This document shows positions 35,911 through 46,909 of a stretch of DNA of 64,000 nt, one piece after another; within the stretch, counting starts at the first letter, position 1, and each line of letters begins with the position of its first letter. The notes under the pieces were generated by a model. The model ran no database searches. It saw only the letters and a program-made list of their open reading frames with translations, and was not told the origin of the DNA. The stretch covers positions 1 to 64,000 of the forward strand of contig VDMD01000122.1 in assembly GCA_007026445.1 (NCBI GenBank), given 5' to 3'. Source of the DNA: Schizophyllum amplum. Its lineage: Eukaryota > Basidiomycota > Agaricomycetes > Agaricales > Schizophyllaceae. Both the position numbers and the translations under genes were made by a program.

Positions 35911-37904
35911 CTACATTTCTTCCCACCCCTTTGGAAACGGATCGTACGGCCTTAAACCCAACCCCAACTCCTTCGCCCGCGCAAGATGTCTGGCCTTACA
36001 TGACGCCGCCGTCCGCGCATTCTTGTCCACATGCCTCACCAGTGCGTCCTTCCTCGTGAACTGCTGCCCACACGCATAACACGCCCACGCCGCGGGCACG
36101 TGCTTCAGCATATGCCGCCCCAGGTCGTTCCGGTTGATGCATGCGTGCCCACAGCCAGGATACGAGCAGGGGAATGGCCGGTGCGCGATGGGCGAGCGGT
36201 ACGAGGCGGGGTGGGACTTGCGCGAGCGCGGGGTAGGGGTGGCGAGGGCGGAAGAGGGGAAGCGGCGGTGCTTGGGGGTGCGGGGGGTGTAGTAGTCGTC
36301 GTCAATGTACTCGTCGTCGGAGCCGTTTGACTCCGAGGGAGGTGAGGGGCGCCGACGGCGTGGCGGGGGTGCATCGTCCCGCTCGTCGTCCTCCTCGGGG
36401 ATGTCCACGTGATGAGCGCCCGTCACGTGCGATTCGTTGTCTTCGCCGCCTACAGTCGGTAGCGCATCGACAGACTCCCGCCTGCGCTGGCCAGACAGGT
36501 TATGTGCGTAAAATGCCTGTAGGTTATATGCGTATGACTGCTGCTCATACGAGTACACGCCGTTCGGAGAAATGCCGAAGATGTCGGCGGGAGACGCGGT
36601 CAGATGGAAAGAAGGCGAGCGCTTGCGGCGCGCGAGCTTGCTCTTGCTCCACGGCTTCTTGCTCTTGATCCAAGACTTCCTTTGTTTCTCGGGAGTCTTG
36701 AGGGCGGCCACAGTGGGCGTGGAGGCTGTCGCATTCGACGTGAACGCCGCTGAAGTCGACGTGGATGCAGTCATATCGAAGCGTGCGTCTGCCAAGTTGC
36801 CTTCTACATTGTCAGACGGACGCTGGGCCAAGGACTGGTCGATCTCTTGCTGCAAAGGACGTCAGAGAAATACCACATCAAAGCGACAGTGAGACTCACC
36901 TCGAACGCGTCCGCGTCGACCTCCTCTACTTCCTCCTCCTTTATGGCTGTCAAGCGAGGTGGCACACTGGTCTCCTGAGCGACAGTGGCCTCCTGTGCGT
37001 CGAGACGGATGTCGTTGCCAGCCTTGTCTCCTCCAACCGTGAAGTCCGATTCAAAGGAATACACGTACGAGGGCAAGTCTTCATAGAACTGCTCTTCCGC
37101 GTAGCCCATGTCCATAAATCCCACGTCTACAGGGGCCGTGCAGCCTGCGTTTGCCGAAGCCCCATGCTCAGCATCCATGCGGGGCGCACGCCTACCATCC
37201 GCGCAAGCCGCCTCCATGCACGCCCTGATCCCCTCCTCGTGTCTCGCATCGAACTGGTCGAGCACCGCGCCATCCAGTGGCACACTGAAGTCGCAGAACG
37301 ACGCACGGGCGTGCGGGGACGGCGGTACGTAGGCCGCCGACCAGAGTGTGGTGAAGGAGGGGATGCGGACGGAGAGGGACCTCTTGCGAGATATCGATTT
37401 CCTGCCGGACAGAGAGGGCTTTCTGCCGGAAAGCGATGGCCTCCTCGAGGGCGCCGCGGGGGCAATGATGGCAGAGGAAGAGGGCCGCCTTTGAACGACA
37501 AAGGAGCGCCGCGCAACTAGCCGTTGCGAGTTCCGTCGTGCGAGGTGCTGCGAGGCGCGGCGTTGCAGTGTCTGCGAGCCGTGGCGTTGCAGCGTCTGAG
37601 AGCCGTGCTTCTGCAACGTCTGCGAGCCATGTCGTTGCAGCGTCTGCGAGTCGCGGCGCTTCAAATCAACTTGGGGTAAGTCCGAGAAGGAGAAGCTCTG
37701 AAAGGTCAAATAAGTCAGCATAGAACTACGTCGCGAGCACGAATACGCGTCAAAGAGAAGGGAAACGCAGTGGAAGGAGAAGGAAGACCCCGTGTCAGAG
37801 TAAGAGATACGCACTGTACGCGTCGGCGAGTCCTGCGCCCAGCGCAGGATGTCGTCGATGGATTGGCGCCCATAGCCAAAGCCGGTAAGAGGAATGATCG
37901 ACAT
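35911..37904 (-). CDS. C2H2 zinc-finger protein with octapeptide repeats
   Basis: Probable transcription factor of about 580 residues. The chosen start (37904) gives MSIIPLTGFGYGRQSIDDIL, then RWAQDSPTRT; an in-frame open stretch extends upstream to about 38003, so a longer N-terminus is possible. After an intron ending TTTCAG (about 37698) comes SFSFSDLPQVDLKRRD, then four 8-residue repeats of the GSQTLQRH type. Basic SxSGRK repeats follow. A second intron (donor after DADAFE, about 36898) leads to QEIDQSLAQRPSDN. The C-terminus has two zinc fingers: FPCSYPGCGHACINRNDLGR, then HMLKH; and WACYACGQQFTRKDALVRHV, then DKN. The second finger's last ligand is at an unusual spacing (HVDKNARTAASC), so it may use Cys. 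Regulated targets unknown. Confidence 0.85.
37561..37656. repeat. Coding 24-nt tandem repeat, four units
   Basis: Four consecutive 24-nt units (first unit cgttgcagtgtctgcgagcc, then gtgg) with one to five differences each encode, on the minus strand, S-Q-T-L-Q-[RK]-[HR]-[GA]. More decayed units flank it. The unit length keeps the reading frame of the zinc-finger gene. Confidence 0.9.
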
Positions 37905-38034
37905 AGACGCTGAGTGTCGGTGAAAGGCCTGATGACCAAGTCGTCGTGCGCGTCGTTGAAAGACGCGGTAGTCGTTCAAGCGCGTAGAGGAAGTGGAGGT
38001 CAAGGAGAGAAGAGCGCGACGACCGGCGTCAGGC

Positions 38035-38041
38035 TATATAA
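38035..38041. promoter_or_regulatory. Possible TATA box of the zinc-finger gene
   Basis: TATATAA, nearly symmetric, lies about 130 nt upstream of the zinc-finger ATG. Strand use cannot be decided from sequence. Confidence 0.35.
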
Positions 38042-38656
38042 CGGCGGTGGTCGATCGCAGGAAAGACTCGAATGAAGACAGTCGAAAGCAAGGGGCACAA
38101 GCGTGCTTGAGCGCTAAGGTGCCTGGACCCGGGAACATGAAAGAATACTGCTTCAAAGGCCGGTGTATAATGCCTGCGACGGGTTCGAGCAAGCGCCCAA
38201 AAGGCCTTTGTCCTGCAACGAGGTCCGGGACAGGTGACCGTGTAGGATCTCGCCGTCGGGCCGCAACAAAGGAAAGGTGCACGTGGTCGTGTGACAAGAA
38301 TACCATTCTGGATTGTTCAACTTATAGTTGGAAAACTCAGGCGCGGTACTTACGTAGGAGCTATTCGAGCTGTGCGCGAGTACTGTTCAATGCCACTGAA
38401 GAAGGGGGTCACTAAAGAAGGATAAGAGCTCGCATGAAAAAGGCCAGCTGACGGACTTCAGAGGAGGACGTCGCACCCCCGATAGTCAGTAAACATTCAT
38501 CATTCGTACAGCATCCTTGCCGTGGATGCCACTATCAGAGTGCACTTCAACGCCACTAACGGGCAGCAGGGAAGGGGCAGCAAATCAGAGAAGGGCGAAT
38601 CGCTCTCGAGGCAATCGAGGGTCGATAAGCCAAAACCGAGATAAGCAGAGTCGGGG

Positions 38657-38762
38657 GATACGCAAGTCGTAGGACAAGCAAAAGTCAGAGGATACACAAA
38701 AGTCAGAGGATTAGCAAAAGTCGGAGTATACACAAAATTCGCAGGATATGCAAAAGTCGGAG
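38657..38762. repeat. 18-nt minisatellite, about six units
   Basis: Units such as gacaagcaaaagtcagag, gatacacaaaagtcagag and gattagcaaaagtcggag follow each other exactly every 18 nt. Read on the minus strand they give a hexapeptide pattern [AVY]-x-P-x-T-F with no stop, inside an open frame of about 100 codons. Confidence 0.85.
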
Positions 38763-39590
38763 CCGCCAGAACCGCGCCAGAAGTCGCAGATCTGCGTGGC
38801 ATCCCGTTTCTTACTTGCGCGAGAGGCGGACGTGCCGTACTCAATTGTTTATCGACCGTACTAGAAGACGTAGCCTGGACGCGGCTTGGACGCAGCCATG
38901 ACAGAAGACGCCGGGCTGGCAGCTGTGGTCGTGTCGAGAGGTAACCGTGCCGTACAAGAAGACGACGTAATTATCGCAGAATATGTAGGCATCTCTGGCT
39001 TGGCAGGTGGACTAGAGGACGGAAGATAGGGCCTGACAGCTGCAGGCTGTATGTATACCGGCCGCTGGAAGATAAGACTCGGACATAGGATGGTGGCTGA
39101 CCGAAGGCTGATAGGCTGGCATGAGCGCGGGCAGGCAAAGATATGCAGATGAGCGACCATGTAGTTGTCTTGTTGCTGGCAGGCGGGCAGTCACCGGGCA
39201 GTGATACGCCGCCCGTTGGACGATAGATGGACCCCAGTAGCTGAAGCCGTAAGTGAAGCTATATAACCCAAGGAAAATAGGTGGCCAGGCGAGGACGGGT
39301 AGGAAAATGAAGCCAGCCAAGCAGGGAGGTAAGCAAGAGGTAAGCGCAGACAAGTGGGATATTGGATACCGAAGATGGAGCGAGGGAGTCGTGCGCGTAA
39401 AGGTTGCGACTTGTTACATCGGACGAAGTTCGCAGGTATAGTGAGCGGGGTTTGTGACGATACACAACGAGCCACTCAGGAGCCCGGGAACGCCAGTCCC
39501 GCGCACGACTCCGTGGCCGCACAGCTAAGGGCCTGCGGATGAAGATACGCGGAGAGGGCTTGCGAAGACTGTAACTGTACAGCGATAGAG

Positions 39591-40028
39591 CTAGAAGCTA
39601 CGCTTCTGGCAGCCAGAGCAGATAGCAAGAGGGGCGGGCGGGGGGCCAAGTCCAATAGTAACGAGAGATTGAATATTGAAGGACGGTTGTGCGTGCAGAT
39701 TGAAAGACGGCCGTGCGTGCATATTGAAAGACGGCTGTGCGTGCAGAACGGCTGTGCGTGCAGAATGAAAGCCGGGTGCGGACGTCGAAGCTAGAGGCGC
39801 TAATGGTCGGAGGCCTGGAGGCGCTAATGTCGGAGAGCTAGAGGCGTTAGCAGGCCGGTTTACGTGACCAGATGCCCGTCCAAGTTGAGCAGGCTCGGCT
39901 ATGAATGTGTCAGGGTGAACACTGGGGAAGGAAGATGAGGATAGGTGAGGTGAGTGAAGTGAGATGAGGACAGGTGAGGTGATGAGGACGAAGGATTTTG
40001 GACGATGAACGACGGTGAAGGGAGGCAT
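39591..40028 (-). CDS. Hypothetical repeat-containing frame
   Basis: A 145-codon frame from a true ATG (MPPFTVVHRPKSFVLIT) to a stop, Ser/Pro/Leu-rich, with the octapeptide-like repeat RPSFNLHAQPSFN in its second half. No family is recognised and there is no intron. It may be a fast-evolving small protein or a chance frame kept open by repeats whose unit is a multiple of three. Confidence 0.25.
   Translation of the reverse strand: MPPFTVVHRPKSFVLITSPVLISLHSPHLSSSSFPSVHPDTFIAEPAQLGRASGHVNRPANASSSPTLAPPGLRPLAPLASTSAPGFHSARTAVLHAQPSFNMHARPSFNLHAQPSFNIQSLVTIGLGPPPAPLAICSGCQKRSF
39674..39771. repeat. Minisatellite, about 24-27-nt unit, four units
   Basis: The unit attgaaagacggctgtgcgt, then gcag, recurs with deletions and substitutions. 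It overlaps the hypothetical minus-strand frame at 39591-40028. Confidence 0.8.
39789..39855. repeat. Short tandem repeat, three units
   Basis: Three copies of a unit like gctagaggcgctaatg, followed by a gtcggag spacer, differing in length. Confidence 0.7.
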
Positions 40029-41566
40029 GGAGCGAAGATAAAATGAGGACGTGAGCGAGTACGTTGTAGAGACCTCACCTCACCGGAGCGAGTCCGTTTG
40101 GAGACACCGCGACTGACTGCGCTGGGGGACCGCCGTCCATCTTTTATGGTTACCGAGCATGTCAACGACACGAGCACGTCAACGCCCCGGTCGTCGGCGG
40201 TCATGCACCTTGCTCTGAGTCTTCTGACACGACCAGCGCCAGTCCAACGCCTGCCCTGGCCGCCGCGCATAGCAGCCGCCGCAACGGCCATGCGAGTGTC
40301 CGCACCAGATGAAGGGGTTGTCGTCGGACAGCGAGAATGCTCGTCATGACTGACGACATGGGCTCGGGAGGGATGTGGACGAGTCGACCCCATTTGGCCA
40401 CGACGACCACGACGGTTGAAAATTTCTCTATGGGAGAAGGTAAATTCCTGCATGCAACCCGCCGCGCAGGGTCCGTCGCCGCGTCGCCGCCGTTGGGTGA
40501 TGAGACTCATGAGGATGGCGCAAAACGGGGTTGCAGACATGCCATTCAGGACGGGCTGCTCGAGATGAAAGCTTGTTTGGCCGACGACAGGGAGACAAGG
40601 ACGCGGCGCGACCTTGTACTCACGGTGCAAGCCCCCTTGGAGAACTCCCAAACCGAATGGGAACGCTTGGCTCCCGCCGCCGCGGAAGAGGCTGTGGAAA
40701 ACAGACCGAAAACAATTGATGCACAAATATTAAATTGTGACCCGTAAAGCAAAATGACGTCAGACTTTGTGCGCGGCGGTTGCTACGGAACGTGCACCGA
40801 TCAGGACATGACATCATTGATAAGGCTGGCAATTATACTTGAAGGGGGTATTGGTCGCTGTGTTTTGCGTGTAAATCAAGTGTAAATCCACCTGTCAGGC
40901 ATTTTCTTGGGGGGTTTTGGGGTCTTGGTGTTTATGGACGGAAGCATCGCTTATGGGATCGGCTGTGCTCGCGTCTCTAGCGCGGGGTGGACGCGTAAGA
41001 CTTGCTTTTGACTATCACCTCGACGAGGACGACAGGCGCGCTGGCATCAACAGACCAGCTCCAGCGCCGGAACAATGGCAGAATCAACCTCGGCCTGTCG
41101 GCTTTGACAACACAAAATAACGATATTCGTGTGGAAGCAAAACTCATGCACCCCGAGAGCCCGGTGCGATGATCGCGATAATTTGCACATCGCGCGGCGC
41201 AGCGATGAAGGCGTCCATTCCGCGCCTTTTATTTCGTTCTTGTCCGCAACTTCCATCTGCGTTCGACGAGCAGCAGCGACAGCTCAAAAGCTCGGCCTCG
41301 TCGCTTCTGTTGTCGACAGACTGACAGTGACAGAGTTCAAGCCTGCAAATCATCACGCGTCCCTGCGTTATCGTCACTCTCCCAGGCACACGCCGCAGTG
41401 ATATAACTCCTTCCCACGTTCGTTTTCGACGCTCGTTACTTTCTTGTCTTCCTCCCTGACGGACAAGGTGCGCACCACGACACTGCCCCCCGCCCCACCC
41501 GTGCTCACCGATCGCGCAGACTGCGACCCCCCACACGGAGCGCTAGACCACACACAGCGTCTTATC

Positions 41567-44538
41567 ATGTCGCGGAGAAACGCGTCCCCCGTATCGCCCT
41601 CCTCCTCGTCCTCGCACGGACGCAGGCTCCAGCGCGCAGGACGCCCCACATCCGCGTCGTCCGTGTCCGTATCCGACCTGTCCCAAACGGACGCCGGGCT
41701 CGCGCCCCCACGTCCTTCCTTCCTCACCGCCCAGGCCTCGTCCTCAAGCTCCGACGCCGACGACTCTGACTCCCCCCCTCCCGTGCGCTCCATAATCGCC
41801 AAGAAGCCTTCGGTGACTGGCAGTAGTACGTCTCGCTCCTCCATCCGCGCTCTGTCCGCACATTCGCATCGCTGCCCCAATGCCTGCTGCTTTCCCTGTG
41901 CCTTGGATGGCGGGCGGCCGTGAGGCGGTCCTGCACGTGTAGAACTCTCAGGCGCACCTTCTTTCCCATTCGAGCTTTCATCTGGCTTTCCATATTCGTG
42001 GTCTGACAATTTTGTATAGGCTCCCGGGTCCGCCCCAAACGGCAAAGCGTCTCGGGATCTTACCAGGCCGTCGAGACGGGCGGCGATCCCTTCGGTGATG
42101 CTGGCAAGTATATATCATCGTCCGCGCCTTCACAATATGCTCATCCACGCTCAGCCGCGAGCCCTGCGACCGGCGACTGGAACCCGGCGTCCCTCTACGC
42201 GGAAGGTGGCAACATCGCGAGTCCCTCCGTAGGCCAGTTCGATACCCCGCGTCGTCGTTCTATCGACATGCACGCGGCCAGCGGCAACAGCATGCGCGAG
42301 CGCGCTCGCCAGGACAGCGTCAACCGGCCGCCGCCGTCGTCGTTCCCCTTCCAGGCGCGCCCGGGAAACCCGGACCCTATCCCATGTGAGTGTCAGTCGT
42401 AGTTTGGTGTCGGTAATCGCGTGCTGCCTGTCCATATATGCTGACTCTTCTTCAGCCCGTCGCAGCACGGACAGCCTCAATCAGCGCAACAGCGACGCAG
42501 GAAGTGAGTGTTTGTTCATCATGAATGTTGGGTCACAGTTCTGACGATTGTCTTTGCCGCAGTCCGCACTCGCTCTGCCTCGTTTGACGACGGGTATGCC
42601 CACGGCTACCCGCCAGGCGGGTACCCGTCCGAGTACGAGGATGGGACGCAGTACGCACACGCGGCGGACATGCCGCATGGATTCGAGTACTCGAGCAGCC
42701 AAGGTCACGGAGAGGATGGTGAGTGGTCGTTATCATCTGCCTTTCTCAGACTGCTTACATTCATTCGCAGGTGTCATCATGATGGGCCGTCCCCAGGCGC
42801 CGTTCATGCGCAACGACGGCACGAACACGCCGCCTTCTCCGGGTAGCGGCTATAGGTTTGTAACGTCCAATGACCGCGCATATATCTGGCTTACGCTCGA
42901 TACAGCCCCTACCACTTCGACCCCAACAACGTCAACAGCCAATATGGCCCGGCGACGCCTGGCGTTTACGGCACTTCCGCCGCAGGCAACCTCCGCCACT
43001 CGCCTAGTGCCACCGCTCTGAACGAGGGTTACGCTAGCGGTGTTCCGCGCGGTTCGATATCCGGGCTCCCGCGCTCGGCCTCGACGACGACATTCCGGAC
43101 GCCCTTCTTGTCGCCGGCGAGCCGGCCGGGGTCGAGCCTCTGGGCGCCGCCGTCGTACGCGCTGCCGAGCTCTAGTTCCAGCTCCCTGGCCATGCCCAAG
43201 GCGCCCGCGCCGCACCCGTCGACGCGTCTGCAGCAGAAGCTGACGAATGAGGACAAGCCGTGGTTGAAGGACCAAGGCAAGGGACGCAGCCGCCTGAGCT
43301 GGTGGCTGACGTTCCTGTGCTTGTTGATCGGCGTGGGCGTTGCCGGCGTGATCTGCTGGCGCGGCTACTCGTCGCAATTCTTGATCCCGGATTCGAAGTT
43401 GTGCCTGCTCATGGAGGACAACTTTGATAGCGGCGACCTGAACACGGACAACTGGGGCTACGAGATCGAGCTGGGCGGGTTCGGCAACGGCGAGTTCCAG
43501 ATGACGACGAAGGACAACGTCTTCGTGCGCGACGGCAACCTGTACATCCACCCGACGCTCACGTCCGAGAGCATCGACGGCGGCTACGACGCGATCTTTG
43601 ACGGCGGCGAGTGGGACCTCGGCGACGACTGCACGACGAACAACAAGACTGCGTGCACGGTGAAGGCGAACAAGGACCGCGGCAAGGTTGTGAACCCGGT
43701 TATGAGCGGGCGCATCAACACCAAGGGCAAGGTCGAGATGGCGTACGGACGCATCGAGGTCGTCGCGAAGCTGCCCAAGGGCGACTGGCTCTGGCCGGCG
43801 ATCTGGATGCTGCCCGCGGACGCGAATGACACGTACGGCGACTGGCCCGTGTCCGGCGAGATCGACATCATGGAGGCGCGCGGGAACAGCGAGGAGTACG
43901 GCGCGCAGGGCCGTAACTACGTGCGCTCGTCGCTTAACTACGGCCCGCTGGAGAGCGTGATCAACAAGATGTACGGCTGGTACTCAACCAAGCACGGCAC
44001 GCTCGCGGACGGGTTCCACACGTACGCGGTGGAGTGGGACAGCCAATTCATGCGGTTCTACACGGATACGCGTCTGAATGCGATGCTGGAGCTGCGCACG
44101 AGGAACGAGCAGGAGAGCTTCTGGACGAGGGGCGACTTCCCGGAGACGGCGCAGAACGGCAGCGCGCAGGTGGTGGTGACCAACCCGTACGAGGACAGCT
44201 GGCCGAACGCGCCGTTCGACAAGCCGTTCTACCTGATCATCGACGTCGCGGCCGGCGGCACGTCTGGCTGGTTCCCGGACAACGTCGGCGATAAGCCGTG
44301 GTACGATGGTAGTCTTTGTACGTGCTTCTTTCTCTTTTGCTGGTATCGCGATGGCTGATGTTCGATTGCAGCCGCCATGTACGACTTCGCCTACAGTCAG
44401 GACACTTGGTCGGCGACCTGGCCCGACAGCGAGGAGGAGCGTGCTTTCCGCATGTAAGTGATTTCCTCTGTCGGCGAAGTTCCTTAAGCTGACAACCTCT
44501 GTAGTGACAGCGTCAAGATGTACGAGATGTGCAGCTGA
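41567..44538 (+). CDS. KRE6/SKN1-type beta-1,6-glucan synthesis protein (GH16 family)
   Basis: Type II membrane protein needed for cell-wall beta-1,6-glucan. The start ATG gives MSRRNASPVSPSSSSSHGRR, and a long Ser/Pro-rich cytoplasmic N-tail spans several exons (RSTDSLNQRNSDAG, then GVIMMGRPQAPFMRNDG). One TM anchor, LSWWLTFLCLLIGVGVAGVI, is at about 43291-43350. The luminal domain follows in one large exon: CLLMEDNFDSGDLNTDNWGY, AYGRIEVVAKLPKGDWLWPA, then IWMLPAD, and the GH16 catalytic-type motif GEIDIMEARGN (about 43855-43890). C-terminal exons give SAMYDFAYSQDTWSATWPD and SVKMYEMCS-stop, typical of SKN1/KRE6. Introns are near 41823, 42106, 42385, 42505, 42718 and 42856, plus two at the C-terminus. 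No in-frame ATG lies further upstream near the gene. Confidence 0.93.
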
Positions 44539-45397
44539 GCGAGCGGCCTCGATCTCCGGAGCAACCTCAGTGCCCTTTACACAATCTTTTGCCTCTTCAT
44601 CCACCCCAAATGAACGACGTACACGGCCAGTCGCTATACCCGATGTTGTCTCGTGTCAGGCTACCGCCTCGACATTCTCCTCTGGCCTGGCCAGCTGCAC
44701 CGGCCTCGCCAACCTACATTGGCCTCGCCATCTCCTTTCTGTGCCCCCGCGCGGACAGAGCTGCGCATATAAACCTTTTACCCTGCCACGCCACGGACTA
44801 GAACGCTACGACTTCTTAGACTTTTCTGTTAACTAACATTACTTACATTGACATCCATACTCTGTATACCAATTTTCGTCGATCGTGTACACCCTATACG
44901 CGTACAGTCGCGCGCCGTGAATCGTATTACTCACTTACAGCCTGCTTGTGTTGTGGCCGTGCCTTGTTGTGGCTCACCCGACGGTCGTCGTGAAAAGGAC
45001 TGTCTCAGTGTCTGTCTTTTATCCCTACCCTACACTCGGGTGCGCCTTCGAATTGTTGTATCGCCATACACGCCACACTCCCTAGATAGACACGCTCGTT
45101 TGTACATCAATGCGGGCATGATGTGCGCTTGCAGGCAGTGCAAGCTGGAAACAACAGTCAGCGTCAAGTCAGCGTCGTCCCCGGCGCGCGCTCGAGCAGG
45201 CTCGAGCATGTTCAGCCCTTGTCCTGAACCGTCATTATCCCAGTTTTTGCTCACGCCGGACCCACGCTTCCGGCGTGGGCGAGAGCTCGGGCTGTTGGCG
45301 GCAACGGCTTGTAGGGCGAAGCAGGCTTGACCGTAGCCTCTAGCAAAAGTCGAGCATTCCAGTCTAGGTACTCTTGTCGCGATCGTCGTCACGCAGG
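44539..45397. other. 3' flank of the GH16 gene
   Basis: No supported gene up to the transposon insertion. Small plus-strand frames (44848-45330) show no family resemblance. Confidence 0.45.
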
Positions 45398-45405
45398 TGG
45401 CGCGT
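45398..45405. repeat. Left target-site duplication
   Basis: tggcgcgt, matching the right flank tgtcgcgt (46570-46577) at seven of eight positions, consistent with an 8-bp duplication that has aged. Confidence 0.6.
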
Positions 45406-46569
45406 TGTCGGAAAACGGCCAGATCAGTGATCACCGGTGACGAGGGGTGACGGGGTGATCACCGGCGGCGGGGCGAGTGGTTCCCAGCGCTCACTGGTGA
45501 TCACTGGGGGTCACTGATCAGGCAAGCCGTGGTCACTGGACATCACTTGTGGTCACTCTGGCGCCTCCGGGCTGGTGGTGGTTGGGCATTGTAGCATTTT
45601 TGGGCCTCCATGTAGCTCATACAGTGACCCTACGCATCCAGAGTCCACATATATGCAGTGCTAGCGGTTAGAAACAGCGTACACTGACCCCACTGCAGAG
45701 CGCGGCCGACTTAGAAAAATCTGGCGGGCTCGGCTCGCTGACAAAGCCGGCGTTTGCCGGATGACGTATATGAGCGCCCCAAGCTCGAGCAAGCGACGTT
45801 GTCTCCCGCCACCACATCCGGCACTGCTTCGACCCTCAGGCCTCAGGCCCCATTGTGCACATCCTCCACCTCCAGGGGTGCCCCAGGGCTATGCCTGTCC
45901 CTCAATAGGGCGACAACCCGGCGCTCTGCGCCCATCGCCTGTTATCGTCACATTCTACCGATCGAGAGCGTGCGCTGCGTTGTCAACGTACCGAGCCTCA
46001 CAGCGCGCATTCGTATTTACGTTCGTCGTGAGTCGGGATCGGATGGCGGGTCCGTATATCGCTAGCATATCTGATACGGTGCTACAGTTGTACTTCGGTG
46101 TGGTCGCTGCTTCAGGTGAGTAATTTGGTTGCCCCGAGATATCATACTGATCAGTCATAGATTCGTAGCCATGTCTATGTCGCAGCTACAAGTCGCGCGC
46201 AGGCCGCGGCGGTATAATTCCCTGTCCTCGTCCCTTACCCTTCGGTATCCCTTTGTATATATTGTAGTACACTCTACCTAGTTATGTAGTGTTGCTCTAT
46301 GCAATCCAATCTGTTGCTCTAGTCTTTGCTTGGTGTCCTCATAAGATTGGATTTGTTTATTTTTTTGGTTTGGCGGGGAGTGCCAGTGATCACTGGAGGC
46401 ACTGGTGATCACTGGGCCTCACTCTGATCACCAGTGATCACCAGTGATCACGGTGACCACCGGTGGTCACTTCCAAGTGTCGGGAATCACCCGGTCAAAG
46501 CGGTGACGCGGTGATCCCCAGTGCTCCCCAGTGCTCACTAGTGGGCACTCAAACGGCCGTTTTCCGACA
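45406..46569. mobile_element. Non-autonomous TIR DNA transposon (MITE-like, 1,164 bp, 8-bp TSD)
   Basis: The element begins TGTCGGAAAACGGCC and ends in its exact inverse complement GGCCGTTTTCCGACA. It is flanked by imperfect 8-bp direct repeats. Each end carries about 150-190 bp packed with variants of the palindrome GTGATCAC and of CACTGG/CCAGTG: five or so copies in 45425-45560 and about eight in 46380-46520. Dense subterminal motifs plus 8-bp duplications recall hAT elements, although the outer TIR does not start CAG. The inner 0.8 kb has no transposase-like frame, so it would need a transposase in trans. It sits between the GH16 and MYND genes. Confidence 0.8.
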
Positions 46570-46577
46570 TGTCGCGT
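46570..46577. repeat. Right target-site duplication
   Basis: tgtcgcgt, seven of eight identical to the left flank. Confidence 0.6.
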
Positions 46578-46909
46578 GTCAGCCTTTCAGGTCTTGTTTT
46601 TCAGGCTAAGGGAAAGGTGACCGCTGCCTTCAGAACGTCTTCAACCAGTCTTCAACTGTCAGCGCGGAGTTCAGATCTAGGAGAACCCACCGTTGTCAAC
46701 ATAGAGACAGGCAGGCTGTTTGAAGGCCACGATCGAAGTACAAGCTTGTTCACTACTTCCACCACGTATCGCCTGCCGCGTACTCCACTCGCCGTGCCCA
46801 CTGGGTCGCTCCCTCACACTGACCGTTGTATCAGTATACAGAGCCAACTGGCAGGTAAGTATGCATCCCTCGCCTCGACACTGATGCAAACGGGTACGAA
46901 TTATCAGGA
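46578..46909. other. Upstream region of the MYND gene
   Basis: Short spacer between the transposon end and the MYND gene; no feature except the promoter side of that gene. Confidence 0.4.

Larger units (their letters stand above)
37905..41566. other. 3.7-kb gene-poor, minisatellite-rich interval
   Basis: Between the zinc-finger gene (-) and the GH16 gene (+). It contains at least three short tandem arrays (38657-38762, 39674-39771, 39789-39855), a GA-rich tract (about 39930-39990), and two similar ctatataac boxes (38034-38042, 39257-39265) in TATA-like context. Many long open frames on the minus strand are Pro/Ser/Arg-rich and do not match any family I know. Confidence 0.5.

Noticed and set aside
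38657..39855. CRISPR-like array
   Set aside because: Units are contiguous without unique spacers and the genome is clearly fungal.
39899..40726. 275-codon minus-strand open frame
   Set aside because: Arg/Ser-rich, no motif, extends across GA-rich and repeat DNA; probably chance openness.
45754..46123. Transposase inside the TIR element
   Set aside because: The open frames are short, Pro/Ser/Arg-rich and lack any DDE or RNase-H-like motif.
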